Below, piece after piece: positions 11,962 to 24,240 of a stretch of 64,000 nt of DNA (position 1 is the first letter of the stretch; each line of letters starts with the position of its first letter). The notes under the pieces are model-generated. The model worked only from the letters and a program-made list of their open reading frames with translations, had not been told where the DNA came from and searched no databases. Origin of the DNA: Mortierella sp. BCC40632 (lineage: Eukaryota; Mortierellomycota; Mortierellomycetes; Mortierellales; Mortierellaceae); assembly GCA_011634665.1 (NCBI GenBank), contig WAEK01000024.1:199001-263000 (forward strand), read 5' to 3'. Made by a program: the position numbers and the translations under genes.

Positions 11962-13070
11962 ATTCCGTTAGTTGCGGACCATCCCGGGCCTGTGACACCA
12001 ACCTCGCCATCTTTCCATTTGGGCGGGAGAAGGAGAAGGAGATGGAAAGGGAAAAAAAAAAAAAAGCAAAGTCGTGGTCGAAAAAAAAAAAAAAAAAAAG
12101 GTCCGCCTAGAAGGGGAAAGGCTTCCAGCGCGGACCAGAATCGTGTCAAGAGTGGATCCTCTTCTTCCTCCTCTTCTCCTTGCTACGACAGCTACTTGTC
12201 CTCGCAGTGTTGCTAATCGACGAAAGGGGATAGAAGAAGAAAGGAAGGAGATAGAGAGAGGAGGAGGAGAGGAGTATAGGCCGTAAAAAGAGAAAAACTT
12301 ACTGGTCTTGTGCTGCAAAGAGTCGAGCTTCTCGCCACGGTCACGGACAGAGTCCAACTATCGGGAAAAAGTAGTTTTTTTTTTTTTTTTTTTTTGGTTG
12401 GTTGGTTGGTTGGTACAACGATTAGCGTCTTGGCATGTGGGCTGTTATCACTATTTTTCTCTTGTCCTTTTTGTCCTGTGTCTGGGCTGTGTGCGTCTCC
12501 CCACAGGGTAGAGAATAAATAAATATATATATATATATATATAAAAAAAAAAACTCGGCTTACGTTCTGTTGCATGATGCCAACGACATCATTGACCTGC
12601 TGCTGCAACTGGGCAGTCTTTGCAGATGGACCTGGGTGGGGATCGTATGGGGTAGACCTGGCAAAAAAGTAAAAAAAAAGAAGACAAGGCGTTGAGAATG
12701 GTGAGTCGAGATGTTCTGCATTGCTGTCGGACAATATCAAGTTCCTTTCAACAAAAAAAAAGTCTCTCTGTCCCGACGTCGGTGATAGTGAGAAAGAAGA
12801 GTAGAGAGAGAGAGAGAGAGGATGGCTCTATTGCCCTGAGCACTCCCAGGGAAGAACGACGCAACCGCGGGTGGGTAGGCGGAGCGCAGAGCGGGAAAGA
12901 AGTCAAGTGTGTGTGTGTGTGTGGTGAAAGGCATCGATGTGCGTGTGCACGAACAGGACTGTGGGGGGGAAGGGGGAGGGAGAGAGCGAAAAAAAAAAAA
13001 AAAAAAAAAAAGAGCAAAAAAGAGCCAGTGTGAATGAGAGAGTAAGAGAAAGTGAGAAAGGTTCTTACAT
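11249..13070 (-). CDS. SNC1: v-SNARE, synaptobrevin/VAMP (Snc1-like), start codon split by an intron
   Basis: Five exons on minus: 13069-13070 (only the AT of the start codon), 12564-12657, 12303-12357, 11740-11871 and 11249-11274. These give 102 residues. The protein begins MSTPYDPHPGPSAKTAQLQQ, which resembles the STPFDP start of yeast Snc1. The R-SNARE core follows (VNDVVGIMQQNLDSVRDRGE, KLDSLQHKTTDL, QFRKGASGVRRQMWWKNMKW) with the zero-layer arginine in VRDRGEKL. A C-terminal membrane anchor (LIVGLGVAIILTIIIGVSIV) and a short tail KATK complete it. All joins keep phase. It acts in fusion of exocytic or endocytic vesicles with the plasma membrane. The first intron (411 nt) interrupts the ATG between T and G. 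No other in-frame ATG precedes the conserved N-terminus. Confidence 0.88.
11909..11957. repeat. (GA)n microsatellite in a VAMP intron
   Basis: About 24 GA dinucleotides lie just upstream (in gene direction) of the acceptor that begins the exon at 11871. On the coding strand they form a CT polypyrimidine tract. Confidence 0.9.
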
Positions 13071-13369
13071 GGTGTTATGTGCAGGGGTTGGGGAGATGGA
13101 TGGATGACTATAGACAAGAGAGGAGATGCTGTACAAAAAAAGAGCTGGGGATGAAGGAAAGAGCTGGAGGATCGAGGATGATGAGAAAAGAAAGAAAAAG
13201 AGAAAAAAAAAGATGCGCAGAACTCGAGAGAGAGATAAAGGGCCACGAGAGAGGAGAAAGAGGAAAAAAAAAAAAAAAATAGGAGGCATCGACAACCGCC
13301 CCCTGCCCTGTTCGCCGTCCTCACAATCCCTTCGCCTCTCTCCCTGCCGCCCATCATAAGAACGCCCCC

Positions 13370-13402
<33 letters not shown>

Positions 13403-13649
13403 CTCGGGCCGTTGGCCGCGCCGTCTTTGTTCCCTGCCTACGAAATGTCCGGGTGGGCCTTAACGATCAGCCCATGGCCCAGCCCAAGGCCCAGCCCATG
13501 ACGAAGCGGCCCCCGCCCCTGGACCAATATTTCACTTTAGAAGAACCATCACATGTGACCCTACAAATATTCCAATTATAAAGGCTCACATGATTCGCTG
13601 GAATATCGATAGTATAAATAGTAAAAATGATTCCTGGTTAATATCAGAT
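13071..13649. other. VAMP promoter and leader region
   Basis: No gene is seen. It contains a (CT)n tract at about 13369-13404 and a GC-rich block (13440-13530) with repeated CCCAGCCCA-like words. A CCAAT-like word occurs at about 13523-13530. It presumably carries the promoter of the minus-strand v-SNARE gene. Confidence 0.45.
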
Positions 13650-13722
13650 GGAGGATTGGCGCAATTGGCAGCGCGTCCGTCTCCAAAGCGGAAGGTCGGG
13701 AGTTCAAGTCTCTCATTCTCCA
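13650..13722 (+). tRNA. tRNA-Trp (anticodon CCA)
   Basis: A full cloverleaf is visible. The acceptor stem GGAGGAT pairs with ATTCTCC (one G-T pair). The D stem GCGC/GCGC encloses AATTGGCA. The anticodon stem TCCGT/GCGGA encloses CTCCAAA, so the anticodon is CCA. The T arm is GGGAG-TTCAAGT-CTCTC, and the discriminator base is A at 13722. There is no intron. The 3' CCA is not encoded, as expected for a nuclear tRNA. Confidence 0.93.
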
Positions 13723-15106
13723 CATCTCTTTTTACTTTTTGCCTTTCCAGCCTTTGAAAGGGCTCCTCCATGGTCCGATCTCTCCGTTGGACCAAGGTCA
13801 TGGACACGCCTGGATCCGAAAAGTAGTCTCTTCTTTTGCACTTTTTTTTCGGCAAAGGTTGAGTATGCGCAGGATTCTGGAAGATCTGGGATCCTAGAAA
13901 ATACTTCCTTTGTGTCCTCACTCGTCCGGGACAGGACCATTGAAATTAGTGCTAAAGCACTAAGACCATGTACCAAACAAATAAAGAAAAGGTGGAAGAT
14001 GGCCCAGATACGACATCTACGTCGTACTTTTGCTCATTTCTGGGTGGTCCTCTTTCCTTTTCACTTTTGTCATTGATAGCTTTCTTGTTATGGAGACCAT
14101 AGAAAAAGGCGCGCCAACGATTGAAATTTCCGCAAGTTGGCCCCGAAAAAAAGAAAGAAAGTAACGAATAGACTAAGAAGAGCCATTCTCTCTCTCTCTC
14201 TCCCCTTCTTGACTTTTTAGATTTGCTTGAAAAAGAGTTTCTCTTGCCATCCTCTAGACTCGCATTTGCTAGCTGTAGACCGCCTTTGACTCGTCTCTCT
14301 TGATAGTTCACCCAGCATTGATCTTGTACTCACTAACTGCGCTGTGTATCCACTTTTTTTTTTTTTTTTTTCGGCGGCAATCAGTTTGTAGAGCATGGCG
14401 GGCGTGCTCTAATGAGCACGAAGGTTTGGGGGGAAAAAATGGCTGTTAGAATCTGGTCCCCTGAGACTCTCGGACCCCGCCAAAAAAAAGAGCAGATTAA
14501 GAATGCTTTAGACTGCTGGACTCAGTAAAATGCGGCGTACAGTTCGTTGAGCCTGCGCCAAGAAAACCGAGGAGTTTGTGCTCGGTTTGAAAGACTTTAT
14601 TCAGGTGCACTGCCACAGCCGTTAACGTTCGGCAACGCCTTCTCGAGTCCGTCCCTCAGACTGTTGCATCAACATGCATGACTAGTGAAGCGGCCACGAT
14701 GAGAATATGAGAGACAGCCTATCATTCCTTCTTCACCACCACCACCACCACCACCACCACCACTGTTATCATCATCATCATTATCACCATCGCCATCACC
14801 ATCACCATCACCACTACCCTCACCACCACTTTCGCCCCCATCATTATCACTTTAGTCTCAACTATGTCGACCACACTGTCTCTTCCTTTCCTTCTCTTCC
14901 TCTGTACGGGTTTGCACTGCTGTGTCTCTGGGGCTCTCGTTCGAACCTTTCAGTGTTCCAGAAAATAATTGCGCTTCAACCTTGGCATGCATACTCGGTA
15001 TGTTGTTCACAAAACTCAATATAAGGAATTGTGACTGGTTGCGAAAGTTGTGAATTTTTTTCCTTGACCGAACATTCGGTGATGGAAGCAGATTGATTCC
15101 AGCACC
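13723..15106. other. Intergenic region between tRNA-Trp and the Crypton gene
   Basis: No gene is recognised. It contains a T homopolymer near 14353-14371, a short palindrome around CGTGCTCTAATGAGCACG (14402-14421) and a CAC/CAT triplet tract. The left boundary of the Crypton element probably lies here, but Cryptons have no terminal inverted repeats and I could not place it. Confidence 0.45.
14735..14835. repeat. CAC/CAT triplet repeat
   Basis: About 30 consecutive CAC, CAT and related triplets. Read on plus they would encode polyhistidine, but no gene context supports translation. Confidence 0.85.
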
Positions 15107-18100
15107 ATGTCTCATTCGTACCCATACACCGCCCATCTACTTGACAAAGCTGGTGAAAGCAGCCACAGTAGCCGAATCCGCTCAGCCATTCCTCCAGTTG
15201 ATCCCATTGGTGAAGGTGATGATTTTTTCCTGTACATGTGCCATGTGCCTTTGATAAGCTGACCTAGGTCCTGATAGTTGGTTCAATGCTGTCTTGAGCT
15301 CTCAGGAATAGCTGAAGTCCAGATACCTTCGGATACTCTGTGTCTAGGAGAATCGTCCACTCCACAGCGAGAGCATCAAGAGCCACAGTCACCCCTACAT
15401 TCCCCGTCCGAGACTTCTCCACCAATAGAGCTTGTAAATGTAGAAGTGCCCCAGTCACGGAAAAGAAAGGCTGGAATAGTCCGGACAGATTTGGAGTGGG
15501 CAAGGTATAACAACTTGCAAGAAGCAGATGCCGTCTTCAATAGCCAGCAAGTACGCCGGGCAAACTTACAGGCAAACACACTGAAGTCTTATGATACTTA
15601 TCGAGAACACTGGTTTGTAAGTGTCCCTTCCTTTATTTTTAATGCAACCAGTACTATTACCGTGACCCTTTGGAGCTACTGCAATATCGATATTTATCAT
15701 GACCACGACTGCTTTATCCTTCTAAACTCAGGAATGGTGTCGAAGAACTCACTACAGAGACTACAATGTGACTAATTCACGAGCAGCACGTTACTTCCGG
15801 GAGGCATTCGGGGAACCAGATCCTCTGAATCCCGATGTCAGACCTTTGCGTAGGTTGAAGCCCCGGAAGGATGAGCTTGGCGACTACTTCATGCCTGAGA
15901 CAATGGATTTCTACATTAAGGCAGTAGTTGACCTCTGGAACGAGCAAGCTGCGTCTGCACCGAATGGAGTAAACACAGGAGCTGAAATATCCCCCCGAAA
16001 AATAGCAAGGCCGTTTTTGGAGGCATACAAACGGAAGATTGGTATAACTCTTATAGTAGTAAAACTATACGCTGAGCGCCACAGAGTTCCTCATACTAGG
16101 GAACTAACCATATTTTCCTTTATTAGGCGCTATCACAAAGGCAAGCAACCTCACAGATCCGAGGATCACGGATGGATACAACAAGCAAGGATTTACGCAC
16201 ATGATGAAGGCGTTCTGGACGCGCAACTATGTACAGACGGATCAAAAGAACCGCAGGAAACTGAACGGACTCCGCGATAGACTGAATTTTTCATGGTGCC
16301 ATTTCATGGCGTGTCGAGGCGAGAACATGCGAATGGCATTACTACAGGACCTAAACTTCCACGCATTTGAATTTAGCGATGCAACTGGACAATTCGCCCT
16401 AGGTGTTGTTCTGACAATGCTGCAAGGCAGGATGAATACAGATGGGAAATTACTCTATGGTGTGGTTGTACGAAATAAGGATGTTGAGATCTGCCCGGTT
16501 GGTTCTCTAGCGTTTTATTTGTTTGAACTCTTCATGGTATGATGCTGGGCTGGCCGAAATATATTTTATTCTTTGTTGGATTCCTTGTATCAGTCCTCAA
16601 TTTATCGGATACTCATTAGCAATTTCATATTATCGTAGGACCCTCGCGTTCGCCCGGATTTCAGCCAACGAGACTGGACATCCAACCACCTTGTTTTTAC
16701 ATCCAACCCAAAGCAAGCAATGTCTTCCACTACACACTACAATGCTCAGAAGAAAGAGATGGAGGCAGCCAACATCCTTTCATCCAAAGTCACTCATGCC
16801 GGTCGCAGAGCGAGAGCGCAGGCAGCCCAGTCGGCCGCGGCAACGATCGAAGAGATTGCACAGCATGGGAACTGGTTGCACCAAAGAGTCGCTACACACT
16901 ATCTGAGCGAGATCCCAGAGCGCGTACCCCTCAAATTAGCCGGCTTTACACATCACCAAGAGCAGTTCTGGCTTGCCAGAAACACTGTCATTCCACCTGT
17001 TGAACTGCAGAAACTCATATTCCCGGAGATAAATGATGCTTACCCAGGAGAAGACTGGCAGACCTGGATGGAAAATATCATGACAGACAAGGATGAACAC
17101 GACAACCGCCAGCTAGATCAGAGGCTTGCCTCAAAGTATCACCAGGATGAATTCCAAAAGATCAAGTTCTTCATCCTCCTAGTTCATTTGCGCAAAGTCA
17201 TATTACAGGATGCGGTCGCCCTCATGGAACACAACAATGATCCTCAGTGCCAATACGAGTTCCATCGGATATTCCTTGAGCCAGTCTTTAGATCACATTT
17301 GTTCATTAAATTCAGGAACGACCTACGTCAATTGGTGTCAATCTCAAGATCGCCCATATCAGATAGCCTCCTCGACAACGCTCCCGCCATTCAGCGCGGT
17401 CTTCAGGATATTTCTGAAAGACTAACAGCTGTTTCAGAGATACTCAGGACCCTGCCGTCATCAAATGAGATGCAGCGCAACAGAGAACTCTGGTCAGCCT
17501 CAATCACACAGCATTTGGAACGTTTGAGAAGCGATGTAATTACCATGAATAATGGTATGATTTTAACAAACAATGCTCTCTCAGCCAATTTGGCAGCATT
17601 GATTCGAAACTTCAAGCAGGCTTTGACTACCACATCAGATGAAATGTCTACTACTGATATTAGAATCCCAGAGGCCCCACTTTTGCCACCAGATGTGACA
17701 TCACTCCCACCTCAGTCACCCTCCTCACTGCAGCGACAACCGCAATCAAATCAACATCTCCAGGAGAGAACTCACCTGCGGTTGGCGGATCGATCTTCTT
17801 CCCTACTCTCTAACCCTCTATCACCACCTCCATTATCGCCACTTCCATTGTCACCGCCTCCAGCATCTCCGCCTCCAGCATCTCCGCCTCCAGCATCTCC
17901 ACCTCCAACATCTCCACCTCCAGCATCTCCACCTTCCCAACCCCCATGGCCAAGACTTCCTACACAACACTCTCAGCCACTTACAATAGTATCCCCACCA
18001 GTAATCATTCGCCCGGAAATCGCTGACCTGGATGCGTTAGCGATTGAGCTTGCATGGCCAAGAGACAAGCCTACAGCTTCTACATATATCATGCAGCCTC

Positions 18101-18420
18101 GTCCCAATACTCTTGAACCACTTTGGCAAGAGTGGTTTCACGGACTTGATGGAGGACCCTCGATCTGGCAGATGAACAGGTATTACAAATGGCGCCGGAA
18201 TGCAAGTCCAGCCGTGCGTAAGCAGTATTCTTTCAGTCGAGCGATCATCATGTCGGTGTTACTTGCTATTTCTGAGGCACAAGAATCTTCCTTAGATTTG
18301 AAGAAAGAAGCAGGGATTCGAACAGTTAAGGAAAAGATCGCACATGCTGGCTCGCTCAATAAGTACTCACTACAGCTTAGTAAGGAATCCTCATTAAAAG
18401 GGAAGGGGGATAACGAATAA
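15107..18420 (+). mobile_element. Crypton (fungal CryptonF-type) DNA transposon, minimum extent
   Basis: Extent is given as the coding region of the only gene recognised. Cryptons are DNA transposons mobilised by a single tyrosine recombinase, without terminal inverted repeats. The encoded protein carries the Crypton-type recombinase core and a C-terminal GCR1_C domain, the usual fungal Crypton arrangement. No terminal direct repeats were found by eye, so the ends are unknown. Because the reading frame is intact through five exons, the element may be recent or still active. Confidence 0.75.
15107..18420 (+). CDS. Crypton tyrosine recombinase with GCR1_C DNA-binding domain
   Basis: Five exons (15107-15209, 15306-15616, 15732-16041, 16127-16536, 16639-18420) join in frame to 971 residues with no internal stop. 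An N-terminal SAM-like helical region (DTYREHWFEWCRRTHYRDYN) precedes the recombinase core. Candidate catalytic residues are the arginine in MACRGENMR (about 304), HxxR in THAGRRARA (about 430-433) and the tyrosine in VATHYLSEIP (about 465), in the family pattern ending LKLAGF. A helical segment, a proline/serine repeat region of PPPASP units (17820-17940) and a C-terminal GCR1_C domain (LWQEWFHGLDGGPSIWQMN, YKWRRN, about 850-945) follow. Introns show CTAAC branch points, for example at 16103. I infer a nuclear protein that excises and inserts the element by site-specific recombination. The catalytic assignment is from pattern only. Confidence 0.8.
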
Positions 18421-18654
18421 AAGACACTCAGCATGCTCGAATACGATTACCCATGAATGTGAACGTGAGAACACTTGAAGATTATGGTAGTGCTGGCGAA
18501 TGATGGTGCGAGAGAAAGGATATCCGATCAAAAATGGTTTATATTATTCTCTTGACTTTCGATGAGTTCATCTGCAAATTGGTAGTCATCGCGTAGTGAG
18601 ATTCCATTCACTATCTGTGACCAGAGCCATACAGTTTTTTTTTTTTTTTTTTTC

Positions 18655-19670
18655 CCAAAAATCGATTTGGCAGTGTCTTGCCCAACTCCCATCAAAACTG
18701 AGGACGTCAGGAAGCTTGCTCATCCTATACGATACAGACTCGTCCTCATGCAGTGTGCACTCAAGGAATGCCCACTCAACTAGGTCCGTAACAATCCCAA
18801 ACGCCCTCTGTTAACAGGAAGACTCTTCCCCATCAACGTCGTTTAGCCCGCGCTTAGGCTTCCGATCCGTCAAGGCGAACTCCAACTAAACAATATTCTG
18901 GGCGACTCCTTGTTGAAAAACTCTCTCTTTTGATCTCTGTTACACCTAAGATATAATCGAAACTCTTTGAAAGGACTGAGAAATCGACTGGTCCATGTCC
19001 TCGTCGGCCACTGAGTTCCTGCTGGGCGAAAAGATACAGGTCATCCTTGAATAGTCTCGTTGCCGCACTCAGGAACGAAGCGATCACCACCGATTTGATC
19101 GCCTCGTTTGCGCTGGATAGTGGCATAGTTTCTGACTCTCCGATGAGCTCATATATCAGACGACCTTGTACTGACCTCTGAAATTCCGAGTCGAGTGCCA
19201 TCAATCGTGTGTCTGTAAATGGCGGTATTACCTCTAAATCAGCGCCGGATCTCTCAGAGAAATTGTACTCTCTACACACATCACTGAAGGACCATGCGGT
19301 GAAACTCTTCGCTGGCGTCTCCAGTCCGATCTTAAGTTTGGTTGTGGATGTCCTTTTGGCGATATCGAGAATCTCGCGCAAGTCTTCATTTTCTGATAAT
19401 AGTTCTGGCATAGGCTGTCCGTTGTAAACGAACATCTGTAAATAGTCATTGTGAGCGAACTGAGGATAATACCGAAAGATCTTTTTCCTTAATTTATTGC
19501 TCAAGCTGCACTGTTCATGAACAGTAAAAGACATCTCTGTTACCTTGCTGTGACGAGGGTCGTTGTATAATGATGTGGATTGTCTCTTCGGGGAGTTCTC
19601 CAGTAAAAAGTCTGGAAAGTCGCGTGGCCGGACTGAGCTTCTTCTTTTCGTTCTGGTTGCTTAGTCTATT
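18655..19670 (-). pseudogene. Decayed Crinkler (CRN)-type gene with PD-(D/E)XK nuclease-like domain
   Basis: Three blocks of recognisable coding sequence lie in different frames on minus. The first (about 19553-19665) matches the end of a Crinkler N-terminal ubiquitin-like header (EKKKL...PEETIHIIIQRP). The second (18854-19534, 226 residues open) matches a restriction-endonuclease-like domain with RRGHGPVDFSV followed by GVTEIKRE, the D...ExK pattern. The third (about 18655-18900) continues the family similarity (GIVTDLVEWAFLECTLHEDE) but is shifted by one base at a T run near 18914 and holds two in-frame stops. The most 5' part of the header is missing. It is therefore a broken copy, read on the opposite strand to the Crypton and the K array. 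Confidence 0.72.
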
Positions 19671-20028
19671 TAATACAGTCAGCCTGATTTGGTATCACCA
19701 GTGTAATTTGCGAATACAGCACTGTATATCTAATCAATAGTCGGAATACTTCAGCTTACTTGGCGTATGACTGTTTTTTTGGAAAATGTGAATTGGGAAA
19801 AAAGGTGAACGGCGAACTCGGCATTCTGTGAGCAAACCCTACTTTACTTTTCTGCTCTTCGCTCTTTGTTATCTTCTCTTCTCTTCTCTTCTCTCTCCTC
19901 TTTCTACTTTTCCTTCACTCGAGACTTTTCTCTTTTCTCAGTTTTCTTCAGCCTTCCACTAGTACGAGCCCTCCCCCTTGACTTCTTTCTCCCTCACATT
20001 CAACTTTGGCAGCAAGAGAAAAAAAGAT
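19671..20028. other. Region between the Crinkler remnant and K1
   Basis: It holds the CT-rich leader of K1. The shared upstream elements found before K2-K7 are not recognisable here. The last roughly 130 bp resemble the leader of K4 (CTTCACTCGA...CTTTTCTC, then CAGCCTTC). Confidence 0.45.
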
Positions 20029-22536
20029 ATGAGGATCATCCCAACGGCAGTGGGGTTGATGTCACTGATCACGCAAGTTCTGTGTCAACCACCTGATCCA
20101 CCACCATGGACTATACCTGTAGCAGGAATGGCGTTTGCATCCGATGAATCTCGTCTTATCATCCACGGAGGCGCTACATACGAGAACGACAACTTTTCAG
20201 CCAGGTTAACGTTCTTTCAACTTGATCTCACTAAAAACTGGACAACCGACAATCCTTCATGGACACAGCTGGAGGAACCCAAGAATATGCAAATCTCAGG
20301 AATTGGTTCAGCAATCTATCCAGATGGAAGGATTCTTCTTCTCGCCGCAACGCTACCTATCACAGCTCAAAATCAGCAAGGGACTTTTGCGACCATTGAC
20401 ACCATCAACAAAAAATATGAAAGATATGATGTTCCCTATAGTGTGTTGACCATAGTTGAGGGATATGATGCGGTCAATTATCAGGTGGTCATTTCGCCAA
20501 AAGGACAAACTTATGTCCCTGCCCTAGGAGTTGTGTTCTCATCTTTGGACCAGCTGCCTGGAAGATACCCAAAATGGTGGCGCGAGTTTCCTACGGCATG
20601 GTCCGATTCGCTGGGTACCTTGTTTGGGGTATATTTCAACAAAGAAGACAACGCAATCAGCATTCTAAAGTTGGGAACGACGTCTAACGAAAACAACACT
20701 CCATGGGATCCGGTGGTAAGTCATGCGTAGATAAAGCAAGCTCTCTCTCTTTTTTTTTGAATTATACTCTGAACTCTTTGAGCTGAATTTTTAGGCAACC
20801 ACAGGAGATTATCCAAAGGCATCACAGTTTTCTTGCTTCACTAAAGGTAAGATATGGCGGAATATTGTCGGCTGTAAAAGGAAACCCTCTAACTTTGCCT
20901 CTTTCCTACAGAACCCAAAAAAGATAGATATTACTTTTACGGTGGGATTGATGTTGCAACTCAAAAGACCACCGGAAGACTGTATTTATTAGATCTTGAA
21001 GCACGCACATGGAAAAAATTGGGACCGGATGGCGAGCCAGGGATGGTGATGGCATGTGCAGCCACGGAGCTTTCATTTATTGCTTGGGGTGGTAAGTCGT
21101 CCCAGCCACAGGTAGATGGTTATGCATACTAGATTAGACGATGAGCTAACTATTTCTCGCAATCTTCAATAGGCAAAACAGCTGGGCACAATGTAACGAG
21201 CAACCAAAAACCCTTAGTTTTCGACATTAAGAGAGGGGTCTGGACCAATAATTTTGTTGCAAAGTATACTTCACCATCACCGCCGCCACCACCACCACCA
21301 CCACCACCACCACCACCGCCACTCACCTCATCATCACTCTCTCTATCAAGCTCTCAATCGCAGTTTCAGACGCCTACTGGCACGGGGAATGGAGGCGGCA
21401 ATGGAAATGACGCCTCAGGAATTCCTTCAGATCAGACTAAAAGCGGATTGAATACGGCAGCAATTGCTGGAGGTATTGGTGGAGGAGCAATTCTGATCTC
21501 TCTGCTTGCTCTGTTCTTTTGTATCCGATATGGAAAAAAGAGAAAGCAGAAAGATAACAGCAACAAGCTGCAAGAAAGTGGCAACAGAGGGGATCTGAGC
21601 AGGAAGTCGACTCAAGACAATCATAGGAGTAATCACCATACATCTTGGTCCAACGATGAGGAAGATTGTCTCAAGGCCCGTCGGTTGGAGCACCATTCAG
21701 TGGTGCGTTCAAGAGAAATGGGGCGTGCTGATGATCCTCGAAATAAGGAGATGGTATCCTTTCTTGATAAAGGACTGGATAGGGATCCGACGCTGGCATG
21801 GCAAAGGCAAAGAGAGGACTCCAACTCGGATATAGATCTAGGATCATCAAGACAAACAGGGCTCTCGCCTAGCAGCAAGCACAGCGACTATGGAGCTCAT
21901 TCAAGAGGGACAGATATCCAATCTTTGGCAAACAGTGGCTACTACTCATTAGAGGGCCAGCGAGATCCCGACGATGACTGGGATCGACGTCACTCCTCAA
22001 CCAGGTCTGACATAATGTCCAGGAGGCAACGAGAATTCTCTAGAGCCAGACCTGGACACCAACTCTCCAGACATTCGAGTCGTCAATCACCTTTTGAGTA
22101 CCAACCACCACCACAAACAGATCAACTCTCGTACCATCAGCATATGGAGAGTCCACAACCAAGAAATCACCTTCGAAGCAACTCACGACAATTTGGACCT
22201 CAATCTGGCTATGTGAGGCCAAACGATCCTCAGTATATCCCAGGTACAGGCAATACTCAGTATGTAGACCCATACTACAAAAATACATTGCTCCCGGCTG
22301 ATTCTCAGAATGACCAGCCCTCGGAATATCGGAGAGGTCCCCAAGACGGGCTTCCTCTATACTTTAATCTAAATCTTGGTACCATAGAACCTGGAAACCC
22401 GCAGACTAGAGGTTCTCGGCATGGTAGTCTGTTCAGTCATCGTAGTAACCTTGGCTCACACGGGCAGAGGACTCCACAACGGACGCTGCGTGGAGCTGCC
22501 AGGAGTTCTACAGCCCTTTCTTCAGTAAACTCGTAA
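20029..22536 (+). CDS. K1: kelch-ectodomain single-pass membrane protein
   Basis: First gene of the array. Exons 20029-20715, 20795-20846, 20912-21091 and 21173-22536 give 760 residues. I start at MRIIPTAVG because it begins the signal peptide shared by all copies (cleavage near CQ, residue 20). The upstream in-frame ATG adds only a basic stretch. The ectodomain shows kelch-type blades: GMAFASDESRLIIHGG with FFQLDLTKNWTT, ISGIGSAIYPDGRILLL, and YYFYGG with LYLLDLEARTWKKLG and FIAWGG. A polyproline stalk (21268-21322) and a transmembrane helix follow (about 402-422, AAIAGGIGGGAILISLLALF), then basic residues. The tail is Arg/Ser/Gln-rich with motifs shared by the family but only one degenerate copy of the tail repeat. 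Function: a surface receptor or sensor is inferred; ligand unknown. Confidence 0.85.
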
Positions 22537-22784
22537 ATCAATCATTCAGTATGCATGAGCTTTTCTGTTGGGAGTAGGCCAGACATAGTTTTAGGATGTC
22601 TTGTGTCGTCCACACGACGCAATAGGTTCTCTTTATTCAGAGCCACCATTCTTCCAGCCAACTTTCATTTTTTTTTTTTAAGGATGTATATTCACTTACA
22701 ATAGTCCATGTGACAAAACAGAGCGAGGGAATGGCAGGAGTCCATTGTGCTGTGTCAATGCCTGTTGTGGATCACAACAATTCC

Positions 22785-22822
<38 letters not shown>

Positions 22823-24201
22823 AAAGAAAAAGTAAAAGAAAAAGAAAATGCGATCTCTGTTCCTTCAAGGCGGGCAGTTTAAAACCTCTCTAGAAACCAG
22901 TCCCACATGTCCTCCATTCATATCCCACCTCCCTCGGAGGTCCTCCTTATTAGTTCCACAGGCAGTGGTCCCTGAAGCCTTTAGGTTTCGAGGATTAGAT
23001 AGACACTTGATCAACTCAAAGGAGCATCAATTGAGTTTTGAGACAGGCACTGACTTGAGAGACAACTTCTAAAGAAATAAAACTACACAATTAATAAAAA
23101 AAAAAAAAAAAAAAAAAAAGAGAGAGAGAAAGAGAGAGGGAGAGATAAAGATGACCTCCTGGGCCATGGGGGCTGTTCGGTCTACACCTGCCGAGGATCA
23201 AGAGTGAAGTGGTGGTATCGTGCATCAAACCCAATAACCAGAAGACACTCCTTTGTGTCATCCCTGCTTTGTTCGCCCCGTTAAAATCACTACATGGACA
23301 AGGATGTCAATCAGCATGCATAAATAGCCATGTCATCCTCATCCTCTTCCACCTACTTTTGTTTACCAGAGAAAACTAGGGAAATTCCTGGACGTGCTGA
23401 TATTTTGGTCCAACCTCTATCTTTGCCTCATTGAAAGAGTTTCCTACGTACAGTACTAGTACTGACCTTCATGCACCTGCACCCCTGGCAAGCTCTCACA
23501 AATTCTGTATGGGATACATATTAGACTCTTGCAACTTTACATTTGTATCAATGGCATCAGCTTTGTGTGCCAGTGGGTAAGGGTCTCAAGCAGGGGCAAA
23601 GGGACAGGATTTGTGTGTATATGTTCTGAACAGTTGGTTCCTTTTCTCTCTCTCTCTCCTCTCCATGTCTCCCCCCTCCCTCTCATTTCTCTTTCACTGT
23701 TCTGTTTCCTCTATCATTAACTCCGTGGTCTGCCATCCGACTCATTCTTCGTCTTTAAATTCTCCAATGGTTAACTCGTTCTTTTCACTAGCAAAGTGCG
23801 TCTGTTCACTATGACTCTCAGGTCGTGCCCACATACTTTCAACCACAAGCTCAAAGACCTGCCTTCTGCCTATGGATTCTTTACCCCAGTGATGCGTCTC
23901 ACAAAGCTGACTCAAAATCATGTTTTTGGTAGTCCTCACTACCTCATTAGACCAATTGTTCAAGGTCTGATTTTCTTCTTAGCAGGCATCTCTGTCGGTT
24001 CACCAAGTCTCCTACCACCACCCCCTCATACAGTATAGACTGTAAGCAACTCGAAACAATCATCGGCTGCGATTTTCTCGATTGTTCCCCCGGTTTCCCA
24101 GCAGCAGCAGAAAGAGGAAGAAATGTGAGCTGGACAGTTGGACCCATCCATTTTTTAAACATACGACTAGGGTCAACAGCAGAGAGCCTACCAGCGAGAG
24201 A

Positions 24202-24240
24202 GCCGAGATGTTTGTGCTCAGGCCAGTGTCTTTGTCCAGG
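24202..24240 (+). promoter_or_regulatory. Shared upstream element E1 (K2 copy)
   Basis: GCCGAGATGTTTGTGCTCAG followed by a TGTCTTTGTCC word, about 530 bp before the K2 ATG. Related sequence occurs at a similar distance before K3 (partly deleted), K4, K5 and K6. Confidence 0.45.

Noticed and set aside
14700..14840. Polyhistidine-coding repeat considered as part of a gene
   Set aside because: The open frame is short and surrounded by non-coding sequence. It is simply a CAC/CAT microsatellite.
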